DNA from: Catenulispora sp. GP43
Lineage (GTDB): Bacteria; Actinomycetota; Actinomycetes; Streptomycetales; Catenulisporaceae
NCBI RefSeq assembly: GCF_041260665.1
Contig: NZ_JBGCCT010000001.1
Location: 1 to 64,000 of the forward strand
Reading direction: 5' to 3'
Length of the DNA stretch: 64,000 bases
In this document: piece after piece, positions 17,134 through 26,233 of the stretch
Position numbering within the stretch: position 1 is the first letter of the stretch
Layout: each line of letters opens with the position of its first letter
Position numbers and translations under genes: made by a program
Notes under the pieces: generated by a model
Told to the model about the DNA's origin: nothing
What the model saw: the letters and a program-made list of their open reading frames with translations, nothing else
Database searches by the model: none

Positions 17134-18157
17134 CGCGATAGCGGTGACCGCGGTAGGGCTCCAGGAGCTCCAGCATGCGGTTGTCGTCCCACGGCATCGC
17201 GGGATCCCCCAGAGCACCGCACACGATGCGCGGCAGATGGAGATCCCCCACGGAGACCGCGTCCGCGTCGCCGTGCGAGCGGTGCATCACCTCGGCGGCC
17301 GTCCACACGCCGATGCCCGGCACCGTGCGGATACGGCGCGCCGCCTCATCGCGCTCCATCCCCACGGTCTCCTCCAAGCGGGCGGCGACGCGGGAGGCCC
17401 CCAGGACGGCGCGGGAGCGCTTGCCGTCCACGCCGGCCCGATGCCACTCCCAGGACGGGATCAGAGCCCACTCCCGGGGTGAGGGCGAAACGCATAAGCG
17501 GACGTCCGCAGGAGCCCCCGGAGCGGGAATCCCATAGCGCCGCACCAACAGTTGGTACGCGCGGTGCGCCTCCTGCACGGTGACCCGCTGTTCCAGCACC
17601 GCCGGCACCAACGAGTCCCAGACCCGGCCGCTGCGCATGACACGGAAGCCTCGGTTGCGGTGCAGAGACTGGATCAGCTGCGGATTGCCTTGCGACGCCA
17701 CGAGGTCGGCGAACTCCGCGCGCGAGTCCTCGCTATCGCAGAGGCCGAGCAGATCGGGCAGCGTCTTGAGAAGCCAGGGCGCGCCGGGACCCCAGGCCTC
17801 GGCGTCGACGGTCTCGGTGGTCACCCGGCTCAGGCGCAGGGTTCCCGGGTCGCCGGACGGAGTGCGACAGCCGAGCCACAGCGAGTTGTCGGCGGCGCGG
17901 CGGAAGGTCGGGTCGCCCGGACCGCGCCGCAGGGCGGTCACCGTCATGGTGAGGTCGTAGCCCGGATCGACGACGACCGTCGCGCGGGCCTCGGGCTCCG
18001 CGGGCGGCTCCGGCGGCGCCTGGCGCGCCGCCGGGACGGCCGGGCGCCGGGGCGGGACCGTGCGGCGCCGTTCGAAGGCGGCGCCGCCGCTGCGGCCCTT
18101 GCGGGCAGCCCAGACCGCTCGGATGTCGCCGCCCTGGTCGTCCTGGTTCTCCGTCAT
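17111..18157 (-). CDS. DNA-3-methyladenine glycosylase II (AlkA/HhH-GPD type)
   Basis: 348-aa base-excision-repair glycosylase. A low-complexity N-terminus rich in Arg/Pro/Ala precedes an AlkA-type beta domain and the HhH-GPD domain: the hairpin VPGIGVWTAAEVMHR starts at 279 and the catalytic aspartate is Asp305 in AVSVGDLHLPR. It removes alkylated purines from DNA. Its 3' end overlaps the convergent MarR gene by 23 bases. Encoded 27 bases downstream of manC on the same strand, so probably co-transcribed. Confidence 0.88.
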   Translation of the reverse strand: MTENQDDQGGDIRAVWAARKGRSGGAAFERRRTVPPRRPAVPAARQAPPEPPAEPEARATVVVDPGYDLTMTVTALRRGPGDPTFRRAADNSLWLGCRTPSGDPGTLRLSRVTTETVDAEAWGPGAPWLLKTLPDLLGLCDSEDSRAEFADLVASQGNPQLIQSLHRNRGFRVMRSGRVWDSLVPAVLEQRVTVQEAHRAYQLLVRRYGIPAPGAPADVRLCVSPSPREWALIPSWEWHRAGVDGKRSRAVLGASRVAARLEETVGMERDEAARRIRTVPGIGVWTAAEVMHRSHGDADAVSVGDLHLPRIVCGALGDPAMPWDDNRMLELLEPYRGHRYRVSALLYR

Positions 18158-18184
18158 CGCGCAGGAGAGTCTGCCATCGACGTC

Positions 18185-19279
18185 CTACTCGTCGCTGGAG
18201 AACCGCACGGCCTTGTCCGGCAGCACCGCCCCGCACCAGACGCGCGCGCCGGCCCGCAGCTCGTTGTCCGCGCCGATCACCGCGCCGTCGCCGATCACCA
18301 CGCCGTCCAGCACGGTGTTCGCGCCGATGCGGGCGCCGGAGCCGATGATCGAGCACGTCACCTGTGCTCCGGCGCCGATCACCGCGCCGGACTCCAGGAC
18401 CGAGGCGCTCACCCGGGCGCCGGACTCGACAACCGCGCCGGAGCCGACGGTGGTGCCGGCGTCGGCCACCGCGTCGTCGGCGATCCGCGCGCCGGCCAGG
18501 ATCAGCGCCTCGGCGGTGCCGCGCTCGGCCGGCGAGGGCACCGCGGAGGAGGTCACGACGCCCATCACCAGGTCGGCCGAGCCCTTGGCGAACGCCGCCG
18601 GCGTGCCCAGGTCCAGCCAGTAGGACTGCTCGACCACGCCGAGCACCTTGGCGCCGGCGGTGAGCAGGCCCGGGAAGGTCTCGCGCTCCACCGAGACCCG
18701 GCGGCCGGCGGGGATCTCGTCGATGCGGGAGCGCTGGAAGACGTAGCAGCCGGCGTTGATCTGGTCGGTGACGATGTCCTCGGGGCGCTGCGGCTTCTCC
18801 AGGAAGGCCGTCACCCAGCCCTCGGCGTCGGTGGGGACCAGGCCGAAGGGGCGCGGGTCGGTCACCCGGGACAGGTGCAGGGTGACGTCGGCGCCGCGCT
18901 CGCGGTGCGCCTCGACCAGCCCGGCGATGTCCACCCCGGACAGGATGTCGCCGTTGAACACCAGGACCGGCTCGTCCGGGGCGCTGGTGAGCTTGTCGGC
19001 CACGTTCCGGATGGCGCCGGCGGTGTCCAGCGGCACGTCCTCGGTGACGTAGACCAGCTCCAGGCCCAGGTCGGAGCCGTCGCCGAAGTACTGCTCGAAG
19101 ACCTCGGCCTTGTAGGCGGTGGCGAACACCACGCGGTGGACCCCGGCGTCCTTGGCGCGGACCAGCTGGTGGGTCAGGAACGGGACGCCCGCGACCGGAA
19201 GCATCGGTTTGGGGGTGTTCACCGTCAGCGGGCGCAGGCGTGTGCCCTTGCCACCCACCAGAAGGATCGCTTCGGTCAC
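18185..19279 (-). CDS. manC: mannose-1-phosphate guanylyltransferase
   Basis: 364-aa GDP-mannose pyrophosphorylase, making GDP-mannose from mannose-1-phosphate and GTP. The nucleotide-binding signature GGKGTRLRPLT is at 9-19, with KPMLPV just after and VFNGDIL (metal aspartate) in the middle of the transferase domain. The C-terminal third is a left-handed beta-helix of hexapeptides (GARIGANTVLDGVVIGDGAV). The two-domain form is the usual actinobacterial ManC/Rv3264c type. It works with manB upstream and supplies mannosyl donor. Diverges from the TIGR03089 gene. Confidence 0.92.
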   Translation of the reverse strand: MTEAILLVGGKGTRLRPLTVNTPKPMLPVAGVPFLTHQLVRAKDAGVHRVVFATAYKAEVFEQYFGDGSDLGLELVYVTEDVPLDTAGAIRNVADKLTSAPDEPVLVFNGDILSGVDIAGLVEAHRERGADVTLHLSRVTDPRPFGLVPTDAEGWVTAFLEKPQRPEDIVTDQINAGCYVFQRSRIDEIPAGRRVSVERETFPGLLTAGAKVLGVVEQSYWLDLGTPAAFAKGSADLVMGVVTSSAVPSPAERGTAEALILAGARIADDAVADAGTTVGSGAVVESGARVSASVLESGAVIGAGAQVTCSIIGSGARIGANTVLDGVVIGDGAVIGADNELRAGARVWCGAVLPDKAVRFSSDE

Positions 19280-19434
19280 GCTCTTGTCCCCTCACCAGTT
19301 CTCTCAGCACGCCGTGCTGTCCGTTGCACCGCGCATGGCCCGTGCTCACCCGGCACGCCGTGCGGGCCAGCATAAACGGTCCTTGACCGACGTGCTTGCG
19401 CAACAGCAGCCTGTTTCCCCCGTATCCTCTCGGC

Positions 19435-20256
19435 GTGACCGCAGCGAACAGTAGTTTCCCGGACGTGTGGCGGGATGCACTTGCCCTGGGCCCGTCCCGG
19501 CCGTTCCTGACGTACTACGACGACCACACCGGCGAACGCGTGGAGTTGTCCTACGCCACGTTCGACAACTGGGTCGCCAAGACCGCCAACCTGATCCAGG
19601 ACGAACTGGCGCTGGCGCCCGGCGACGAGGTCGCGATCCTGCTGCCGACGCACTGGCAGACCCCGATCTGGCTGCTGGCCTGCTGGACCGCCGGCGTGGT
19701 GGCCAGCGTCGGCGAGGACTCGGCGGCCGCCGAGCGCGCCGCGGCCGTGGTCGCCGGCCCGGACCGGCTGGCCGAGGCGCTGGCGTGCAAGGGCGAGCGG
19801 ATCGCGCTGGCGCTGCGACCGCTGGGCGCGCCGTTCCCCAGCGTTCCTCAAGGTTTCACCGATTACGCCGCGGTCGCGCCGGCGCAGCCGGACGTGTTCG
19901 TGCCGTACTCCCCCGTCACCGCCGACAGCCCGGCCCTGGTCGCCGACGGGAACAGCTGGACCCACGGCGAGATGGTGCGGGACGCGGCCGACGCGGCGGC
20001 GCGGTGGGGCCTGCGCACCGGAAGCCGGGTTCTGAGCGGATGCGCCTATGATTCACGGCCGGAGATCCGCGCGGCTTTCACATCCGAGCTCGCCGTCGGC
20101 GCTTCCTTGGTACTGTGCCGGAATGTCGACCCGGCCAGACTGCCGGGGCGCATGGCTTCGGAGAAGGTGAACGCGCGGGTCGCGTCCCTGTCCGGAGGCG
20201 GTGGCGGTGAGAGTGGAACCGCTGAGGGCACTCTCGGCGTGCTTCCTGTCGAGTAA
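19435..20256 (+). CDS. TIGR03089 family protein (partial AMP-binding fold)
   Basis: 273 aa from GTG at 19435. It resembles the N-terminal part of acyl-CoA synthetases (WRDALALGPSRPFLTYYDDHTGERVELSYATFDNWVAKTAN-type opening, GDEVAILLPTHWQTPIWLLACW) but lacks the P-loop and C-terminal adenylation domain, as is typical of TIGR03089. The family is a conserved neighbour of manC and LCP genes in actinobacteria (compare the Rv3267/Rv3268 pair). Function unknown; a ligand-binding or scaffold role is possible. A glycine run (LSGGGGGESG) lies near the C-terminus. Confidence 0.83.
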   Translation: MTAANSSFPDVWRDALALGPSRPFLTYYDDHTGERVELSYATFDNWVAKTANLIQDELALAPGDEVAILLPTHWQTPIWLLACWTAGVVASVGEDSAAAERAAAVVAGPDRLAEALACKGERIALALRPLGAPFPSVPQGFTDYAAVAPAQPDVFVPYSPVTADSPALVADGNSWTHGEMVRDAADAAARWGLRTGSRVLSGCAYDSRPEIRAAFTSELAVGASLVLCRNVDPARLPGRMASEKVNARVASLSGGGGGESGTAEGTLGVLPVE

Positions 20257-20332
20257 CGTCTTCGCGCGGTGAAGCAATCCGCGGTGGCGAACCGGGCCGC
20301 AACCACCGCGGACCCAGGCATGAGGAGATGGT

Positions 20333-22213
20333 GTGGCAGGCGAGCGGAACGAGCCACTCCCGTGGGAGCGGGCAGGCCGGCAGTCTTCCGGCGGTTACGG
20401 CGACGCGCAGGACGCGTACGGCGATGGCCGCGACGTCCCGCCGCCCCGGCGCGCGGCCCGCGGCCCGGTCCCGCCCTCCCGCGGCGCTGAGGGCTACAGC
20501 GACGACACACCGGGGCCGCCCCGCGGCCGCGGCGGCTACCACTACGAGGCCGACAGCGGGACAGACGGCGAGCTCGACGCCGGCGGCCGCGGCGGACGCG
20601 GCGGACGGACCGGACGCGGCGCGGCCATACCCGCCGCCGCCGGACGCGGACGCCTGGCCCCCAAGGGCATCATCACGATCTCCGCGGCTTCGCTGGCGGT
20701 CACGGTGATAGGCGCCGGCGCCTTCACCTACCAGCACTTCAACGGCAGCATCAACACGTTCGACACCTCGGGCCTGTCGACCAACCGCCCGGCCGAGGCC
20801 GCGGCGAACGCCAAGGGCCAGCGCCCGGAGAACATCCTGCTGGTCGGCTCCGACAGCCGCGACAACGGCAACAACGCCTTCGGCGGCGGCGCGACCGGCG
20901 ACGGGGCCCGCTCGGACACCTCGATCCTGCTGCACGTCTACGCCGACCACCAGCACGCCGTGGGCATCTCGATACCGCGCGACATGATGGTCAACATGCC
21001 GGCGTGCGACATCGACCCGAAGAACCCCGGCAAGGGCCAGACCAAGCCGCAGCAGAACCAGTTCAACGCGGCGTTCGCGGTCGGCAACACCTCGCAGGGC
21101 AACGTGGCCTGCGAGATCAACACCATAGAGTCGATGTCCGGGATCCGCGTCGACCACACCGTCGTCGTCGGCTTCGCGGCGTTCGCCAAGCTCACCGACG
21201 ACATCGGCGGCGTGCAGGTCTGCGTGCCCAAGGACGTCAGCGACGCCGGCGGCGACAACATCACCCTGAAAAAGGGCATCCAGACGGTGAAGGGCCAGAC
21301 CGCGCTGGACTACGTGCGCGAGCGCGAGGGCCTCGGCGACGGCTCGGACATCGGCCGCACCCGGCGCCAGCAGGCGTTCCTGGGCTCGATGATCAAGAAG
21401 GTGGAGAGCGACGGGGTCCTGAACGACCCGACGACCCTGAGCGCCATCTTCAACGACGCGCTGAAGTACGCGCAGTTCGACCCGGGCCTGGGCAGCCTGA
21501 CCGCACTGTCGGGCTTCGCCTCGTCGATGAAGGGGATCGACCCGGCGCACATCCAGTTCATGACGCTGCCGGGCCACTACCGGACCCAGGACGGCCGGGT
21601 GGAGATGGACCCGGTGGCCGCCGGCGTGATCTGGAACCACCTCAAAAGCGACACCCTGCTGGACGGCAGCAACGGCTCCGGCGCCTCGGGCGCGCCGACC
21701 ACGCCCGCCTCGACGACGTCCTCGGCGCCGCCGACCACCACGGCTCCGCCGGCGCCGTCGATCTCACCGTCGACCATCTCGGTCCTGGTGCGCAACGGCA
21801 CCACGGTCACCGGCCTGGCCGGCGACGCGACGACCTCGCTGCAGGCGCAGGGCTACAACGCGGTGACCAGCCACACCACCCCGCCGCACACCGCCGTGAC
21901 CACGATCGTCTACGGCAGCTCGCGCGAGGAGGCCAAGGCCAAGCAGCTCGCCACGCTGTACCCGGGCGCGAAGGTCGAGTCCGGCGGCTCCGGCACGCAG
22001 ATCGTGGTGACGCTCGGCGACGACTACGCCGCGGCGCACCCGAAGGGCGGCGGCGCCGGCGGGACGACCGGTGCGCCCACCTCGGGCTCCACCTCCGGCG
22101 GCTCGACGACCCCGAGCGGGACGCTGCCGACCGACATCGCGAACAACTCGCGGACGGCCGACCAGGACATCTGCTCGGGCATCACCGAGGGTTACGGGGC
22201 CGGGACCGGCTGA
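20333..22213 (+). CDS. LCP family cell-wall glycopolymer ligase with LytR_C domain
   Basis: 626 aa from GTG with GAGGAG upstream. A 110-residue cytoplasmic, Gly/Arg/Pro-rich tail is followed by a transmembrane helix (111-133) and an extracellular LytR-CpsA-Psr domain (about 165-375) with VGSDSRD (171-177), the ARSDT strand (192-196), SIPRD (213-217) and DGSDIGRTRRQQAFL. A Ser/Thr/Pro linker leads to a LytR_C domain (about 480-570, VLVRNGTTVTGLAG). LCP enzymes transfer polyprenyl-linked glycopolymers to peptidoglycan or arabinogalactan. It is followed by a terminator and a second LCP gene, next to the polysaccharide genes it could serve. Confidence 0.93.
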   Translation: MAGERNEPLPWERAGRQSSGGYGDAQDAYGDGRDVPPPRRAARGPVPPSRGAEGYSDDTPGPPRGRGGYHYEADSGTDGELDAGGRGGRGGRTGRGAAIPAAAGRGRLAPKGIITISAASLAVTVIGAGAFTYQHFNGSINTFDTSGLSTNRPAEAAANAKGQRPENILLVGSDSRDNGNNAFGGGATGDGARSDTSILLHVYADHQHAVGISIPRDMMVNMPACDIDPKNPGKGQTKPQQNQFNAAFAVGNTSQGNVACEINTIESMSGIRVDHTVVVGFAAFAKLTDDIGGVQVCVPKDVSDAGGDNITLKKGIQTVKGQTALDYVREREGLGDGSDIGRTRRQQAFLGSMIKKVESDGVLNDPTTLSAIFNDALKYAQFDPGLGSLTALSGFASSMKGIDPAHIQFMTLPGHYRTQDGRVEMDPVAAGVIWNHLKSDTLLDGSNGSGASGAPTTPASTTSSAPPTTTAPPAPSISPSTISVLVRNGTTVTGLAGDATTSLQAQGYNAVTSHTTPPHTAVTTIVYGSSREEAKAKQLATLYPGAKVESGGSGTQIVVTLGDDYAAAHPKGGGAGGTTGAPTSGSTSGGSTTPSGTLPTDIANNSRTADQDICSGITEGYGAGTG

Positions 22214-22245
22214 GGTCCGGCGAGGCCGCGTCCGACACGCGGCAC

Positions 22246-22283
22246 GTGCGCCGGGGCGGATCACCGCCCCGGCGCACTTTTGT
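22246..22283 (+). terminator. rho-independent terminator after the first LCP gene
   Basis: Perfect 14-base arms GTGCGCCGGGGCGG/CCGCCCCGGCGCAC around a 4-base loop, directly followed by TTTTG. Separates the two LCP genes. Confidence 0.9.
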
Positions 22284-22368
22284 TCGGATCGTACATATCG
22301 CACAGATGTCGCAGCAGCGGGACATCCGGGACGAAGTAAGTATGAAGATGACATAGTCTCGTCGCATC

Positions 22369-23460
22369 ATGGACGACCAGCCCACGGAACCGGCGGACCG
22401 CGGCTCGATGCCGCGCCGCAGAGTCGTCATGATCTGCGCGACCTCGCTGGCCGTGCTGGCCGTCGCCGGCACGACCGGACTGTGGACCCTGTACAACCGT
22501 TTGAACGACAACATCAGGACCGTCGACATCCACGCCGACGACACGCCGGGCCCGGCGGACACCATGAAGCCCGTACCCGGCAGCCCGTCCTCCAGCAGCC
22601 GCGACTCGATGAACGTCCTGCTGATCGGCTCCGACGACCGGGACGGGGCGAACGCGCAGTACGGCGACGCCAACTCCGGCGCCCGGTCGGACACCACGAT
22701 GCTGCTGCACGTCGCCGCCGACCGGAAGAGCGCGACCGTGGCCTCGATCCCGCGCGACACGATGGTGCAGACCCCCGCGTGCACCGAGCCGAACGGCACG
22801 CGGTCCCAGCCGCAGTTCGGGATGTTCAACGCGGCCTTCTCCATCGGCGGGCCGGCCTGCACGGTGAAGACCGTCGAGTCCATCAGCGGCCTGAGGGTCG
22901 ACCACGTCCTGGTCGTCGACTTCACCGGCTTCAAGAAGATCATCGACGCCATCGGCGGCGTACCGGTCCACCTGGACCAGCCGGTCAACGACCCGGACTC
23001 GCACCTGAACCTGCCGGCCGGCACCACGGTCGTCGACGGCGAGCAGGCGCTGGCCTTCGTCCGCGCCCGCCACAACCTCGGCGACGGCTCGGACATCGGC
23101 CGGATGAGCCGCCAGCAGCAGTTCCTGGACTCCGCGCTGCAGACCCTGGCGGACAACGGGACCCTGGACGACCCGGCGAAGCTCTACAAGGTCCTGGACG
23201 CCGCCACCAAGGCGCTGACCACCGACCCCGCGCTCGGCTCGCTGCCGGCGCTGGCGGACTTCGCCTCGGACCTGAAGCAGGTGCCGCGGCAGCAGATCAC
23301 GTACCTGACGGTGCCGTGGCAGTGGTACCAGCCGGATCCGAACCGGGTGCAGCTGGCGCCGCTGGCGCAGGAGCTGTTCACCGCGATGCGGCAGGACACG
23401 GCGGTGCCGGCGGACGTGCTGGCGCTGTCGGCGAAGCAGGGGGAGCAGACGACGTCGTGA
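22369..23460 (+). CDS. LCP family cell-wall glycopolymer ligase (short form)
   Basis: 363-aa LytR-CpsA-Psr protein. It has a short cytoplasmic N-terminus, one transmembrane helix (about 19-42) and an extracellular LCP domain with LLIGSDDRDG, ARSDTTMLLH, SIPRDTMV, the VNDPDSHLNLPAG loop and DGSDIGRMSRQQQFL. No LytR_C domain, unlike its neighbour. It is transcribed separately: a strong terminator precedes it and a CATAGT -10-like hexamer lies about 15 bases before the ATG. Presumably attaches a polymer to the wall; division of labour with the upstream paralogue is unknown. Confidence 0.92.
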   Translation: MDDQPTEPADRGSMPRRRVVMICATSLAVLAVAGTTGLWTLYNRLNDNIRTVDIHADDTPGPADTMKPVPGSPSSSSRDSMNVLLIGSDDRDGANAQYGDANSGARSDTTMLLHVAADRKSATVASIPRDTMVQTPACTEPNGTRSQPQFGMFNAAFSIGGPACTVKTVESISGLRVDHVLVVDFTGFKKIIDAIGGVPVHLDQPVNDPDSHLNLPAGTTVVDGEQALAFVRARHNLGDGSDIGRMSRQQQFLDSALQTLADNGTLDDPAKLYKVLDAATKALTTDPALGSLPALADFASDLKQVPRQQITYLTVPWQWYQPDPNRVQLAPLAQELFTAMRQDTAVPADVLALSAKQGEQTTS

Positions 23461-23589
23461 GGGCGGGCTGGGGGCTGCTGAGGGCCGCCGACGCCGCAGC
23501 CGCCCCGCCGGGCCGGGCCGGGCCGCCAGCCTCGCCTCGCCGCAACGCCGCAGCCGTCCGCGCGAGCCCTCACCGTCCCCCGTGCGCCC

Positions 23590-24117
23590 CTACCGGAACC
23601 ACCACTTCGTCGCGCCGCCGTCCCCGGTGGTCTTCAACGCCACCGCCGAGCGCACGTCGATCCGGTAGACCTGCCAGGGCCCCGGCCCCGCGCTCGGCGC
23701 GCTGAACGGCGCGGTGATCACGTCGCCCTCGGCCCGGCAGGGCCAGCCTGCGGCCGCGTACATCGCGGCGATCGCGGCGACCACCGCCGGGTCGTCGGTC
23801 CGGTGCGCCTCGCCGTCGAAGGTCACGTCGAAGCCCTCGATCGGGGCCGCGACGGTGCAGCGCGGGTCGGCCAGCAGGTTGCGGGTCTTGCGGACGGTGG
23901 GGGCCGTGGTGAAGTGGACGGCGCCGTCCAGCCAGGTGTGGCCGAAGCCGGTGGTGTGCGGGGAGCCGTCGGGGTTCAGCGTGGTGAGGTACCAGGAGCG
24001 GCCGGGGCCGGCCACCTCGGCGGCGACCGCCAGCTCGACCTCGTCCCAGAGCAGCTGGTCGAGTCCGTACTTGGGCAGGGACAGGTTCTTGGCCCGCAGG
24101 GGCTTGAGCGCACTCAT
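23590..24117 (-). CDS. pyridoxamine 5'-phosphate oxidase-like flavin/F420 protein
   Basis: 175-aa split-barrel protein of the PPOX superfamily. Characteristic strands are RSWYLTTLNPDGSPHTTGFG, DGAVHFTTAPTVRKTRNLLADPRCTVAA and the C-terminal WQVYRIDVRSAVALKT. Members in actinobacteria bind FMN or F420 and include F420-dependent reductases and heme-degrading enzymes; the ligand cannot be decided from sequence. Stand-alone gene, followed on the same strand side by the HAD and dehydrogenase genes. Confidence 0.82.
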   Translation of the reverse strand: MSALKPLRAKNLSLPKYGLDQLLWDEVELAVAAEVAGPGRSWYLTTLNPDGSPHTTGFGHTWLDGAVHFTTAPTVRKTRNLLADPRCTVAAPIEGFDVTFDGEAHRTDDPAVVAAIAAMYAAAGWPCRAEGDVITAPFSAPSAGPGPWQVYRIDVRSAVALKTTGDGGATKWWFR

Positions 24118-24167
24118 GCCTGTACAGACGATCCGGCGGCGCGGAAGTCATCGGTGCGGGGCGGATT

Positions 24168-24770
24168 TCAGGCTTCTGCCAGCAGTTCGTCGAGGTCGCG
24201 GATGGCCTGCGCGGTGTCCTCGAAACGCACCGCGGCCATGCCGAGTTTCCGGGCGGCCTCACAGTGCGGCCCGTAGTCGTCGACGAAGACGACCTGCTCC
24301 GCGGGCAGGCCGAGCCGCTCCAGACAGAGCTCGAAGATGGCGGCGTCCGGCTTCTTGATGCCGACCTCGTGGGAGTACACGATCAGGTCGGTCAGCTCGC
24401 TGAACCGGTACGCCTCCTCCTCGCGCTCGCGCGCGCCGACGAAGCTGTTGCTGATGATCGCGGTGGTGTAGCCCTCGGCGCGGCGGGCGCGCCAGTAGTC
24501 GGCCATCTCGGTGTTGTAGGTGCCCAGGTAGTCGGCCCAGGCGTCCTCCATGTACGCCTCGAAACGGGCCGTCGGCACCCCGAGGATGCCGGCGGCCTGT
24601 TCGTGGACGTCGTCGAGGGTGATGCGGCCGATCTCGCCCGCGTCGAAGACCGCGCCGACGCGGTCGGCCCAGCCCGGTCCGAACGCCGCTTCCCAGCGCT
24701 GGTCGAGGCCGGTGTCCGGGGTCATTTCCAGGACCCCGCCGATGTCGAGGACGATCGCGCGGATCGGCAT
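24168..24770 (-). CDS. HAD superfamily hydrolase, subfamily IA
   Basis: 200 aa from ATG at 24768-24770. Nucleophile motif AIVLDIGGVLE (Asp9), motif II IISNSFVGA, Lys in EVGIKKPDAAIFE and acidic motif VVFVDDYGPHCEAARKLGM complete the HAD phosphatase set, with a cap domain between. Starts 17 bases after the stop of the nucleotide-sugar dehydrogenase on the same strand, so probably its operon partner. A sugar phosphate substrate would fit, but that is inference. Confidence 0.87.
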   Translation of the reverse strand: MPIRAIVLDIGGVLEMTPDTGLDQRWEAAFGPGWADRVGAVFDAGEIGRITLDDVHEQAAGILGVPTARFEAYMEDAWADYLGTYNTEMADYWRARRAEGYTTAIISNSFVGAREREEEAYRFSELTDLIVYSHEVGIKKPDAAIFELCLERLGLPAEQVVFVDDYGPHCEAARKLGMAAVRFEDTAQAIRDLDELLAEA

Positions 24771-24787
24771 GGGCCGCCCCCGGCTCG

Positions 24788-26119
24788 TCAGGCGATCCCG
24801 AGGACCTTGCGCGCGACGCCGTCCCATTTGGCCGGGTCGGTGATGTTGCGGCCGTCGACGATCACCTTCACGCCGGGGAAGTCCGCGGCCGCCAGCTCGC
24901 GGTACTCCTCGTGCTCGGTGTGCACGATGATGCCCGCGACCTCGGTGCCGGGCACGTAGGCCGGCAGGCCGAGCGCCTGCAACTCCTCGGCGCTGTACAG
25001 CGGGTCGGACACGACCGGCTGGGCACCGTCCCCGGCCAGCGCCGCGACCAGGCCGAAGACGCCGGAGAACGCCGTCTCCTTCACGCCGCCGCCGCGGTAG
25101 GCCGCGCCGAGCACCAGCACCGTGCGGCCGGCCAGCCCGCCGCCGCCGGTCGTGCCGCCGAGCAGCCCCTCCAGCAGGCCGACCAGGTACGCCGGCTGCG
25201 CCAGGTTGGACTCGCGGGCCGCGCGCACGATCGAGGCCTCGGGGTCGTTGAACAGGTAGAAGCGCGGGTAGACCGGGATGCAGTGGCCGCCGACCGCCGG
25301 GCCGGGCTGGTGGATGTGGCTGAACGGCTGGCTGTTGGAGGCCTCGATCACCTGGAAGATGTCGATGCCGGTGCGGTCGGCGAAGCGCGCGAACTGGTTG
25401 GCCAGGCCGATGTTGACGTCGCGGTACGTGGTCTCGGCCAGCTTGGCCAGCTCCGCGGCCTCGGCCGAGCCCAGGTCCCACACGCCGTTGCCGCGCTTGA
25501 GGTCGGGGCGCTCGTCGAAGTCCAGCACCGCCTCGTAGAACGCGACGGCGGCCGCGGCCGAGTCGGCGTCGATCCCGCCGACCAGCTTCGGGTACTTGCG
25601 CAGGTCGGCGAAGACCCGGCCGGTGTACACGCGCTCGGGGCTGTGGCAGAGCAGGAAGTCGCGGCCGGCGTTCAGACCCGAGGCGGCCTCCAGCGCGGGC
25701 AGGAAGCGCGCGCGGGTGGTGTGGACCGGCAGGGTGGTCTCGTAGCTCAGCAGGATGCCGGTGCGGCCGTTGGCGGCGGCCTCCTTCAGGCCGGCGGCGA
25801 TGGTCTGGGTGGCGGCGTCCATGGCCCGGAAGTCCGGCACCGCGTCCTCGTCGACGACCACCGGCACCACCACGACGACCGCGTCGCTGTCGGCGACCGC
25901 GGCGACGCCGTCCAGGGTGGCCGTGAGGTTGCCCGCGGAGACGGCCTGCGGAAGGCGCACGTCCAGCTCGGCCTCGCCGGGGAAGGGCTCCACGCCGGCG
26001 TTGATCTGGTCGACCACGCGCGGCACGACGTCGACGCCGTAGACCTGGTGCCCCTTCGAGGCGAACTGGACGGCCAGCGGCAGGCCGATCTTGCCCATTC
26101 CAATGACGCTGATCTTCAC
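24788..26119 (-). CDS. nucleotide-sugar dehydrogenase (WbpA-like UDP-HexNAc 6-dehydrogenase)
   Basis: 443 aa from GTG at 26119; the frame stays open beyond it but has no further homology. It has the Rossmann loop GMGKIG (7-12), the mid-domain SYETTLPVHTTRARFLPAL and HSPERVYTGR, catalytic Cys280 in GGHCIPVYP, and a C-terminal UDP-binding domain (VLVLGAAYRGG). The enzyme oxidises C6 of a UDP-sugar twice to the uronic acid using NAD. The SPERV and PGPAVGGHCIP pattern fits UDP-N-acetylhexosamine dehydrogenases more than UDP-glucose ones. With the WbpB/E/D-like genes at 33.8-36.6 kb it could start UDP-diacetamido-glucuronate synthesis. Confidence 0.88.
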   Translation of the reverse strand: MKISVIGMGKIGLPLAVQFASKGHQVYGVDVVPRVVDQINAGVEPFPGEAELDVRLPQAVSAGNLTATLDGVAAVADSDAVVVVVPVVVDEDAVPDFRAMDAATQTIAAGLKEAAANGRTGILLSYETTLPVHTTRARFLPALEAASGLNAGRDFLLCHSPERVYTGRVFADLRKYPKLVGGIDADSAAAAVAFYEAVLDFDERPDLKRGNGVWDLGSAEAAELAKLAETTYRDVNIGLANQFARFADRTGIDIFQVIEASNSQPFSHIHQPGPAVGGHCIPVYPRFYLFNDPEASIVRAARESNLAQPAYLVGLLEGLLGGTTGGGGLAGRTVLVLGAAYRGGGVKETAFSGVFGLVAALAGDGAQPVVSDPLYSAEELQALGLPAYVPGTEVAGIIVHTEHEEYRELAAADFPGVKVIVDGRNITDPAKWDGVARKVLGIA

Positions 26120-26150
26120 AGTGCTCCGGACTCCAGGCTCGGCGGACTTC

Positions 26151-26166
26151 ACTTGGTTATCCAAGT
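26151..26166. promoter_or_regulatory. perfect palindrome in a divergent promoter region
   Basis: ACTTGG-TTAT-CCAAGT, a perfect 6-4-6 dyad in the 114-base gap between the divergent dehydrogenase and GT2 genes. A candidate operator; no regulator gene is adjacent. Confidence 0.4.
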
Positions 26167-26233
26167 CTGAGGACGCAAGCGTACCCGGCCCGGTTCCTAA
26201 TACCCTTATGCCGTCTACTTGCTGAGGAGCACC

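Noticed and set aside
20333-23460. Frameshifted single LCP gene
   Set aside because: The two LCP proteins are each complete and separated by a strong terminator.
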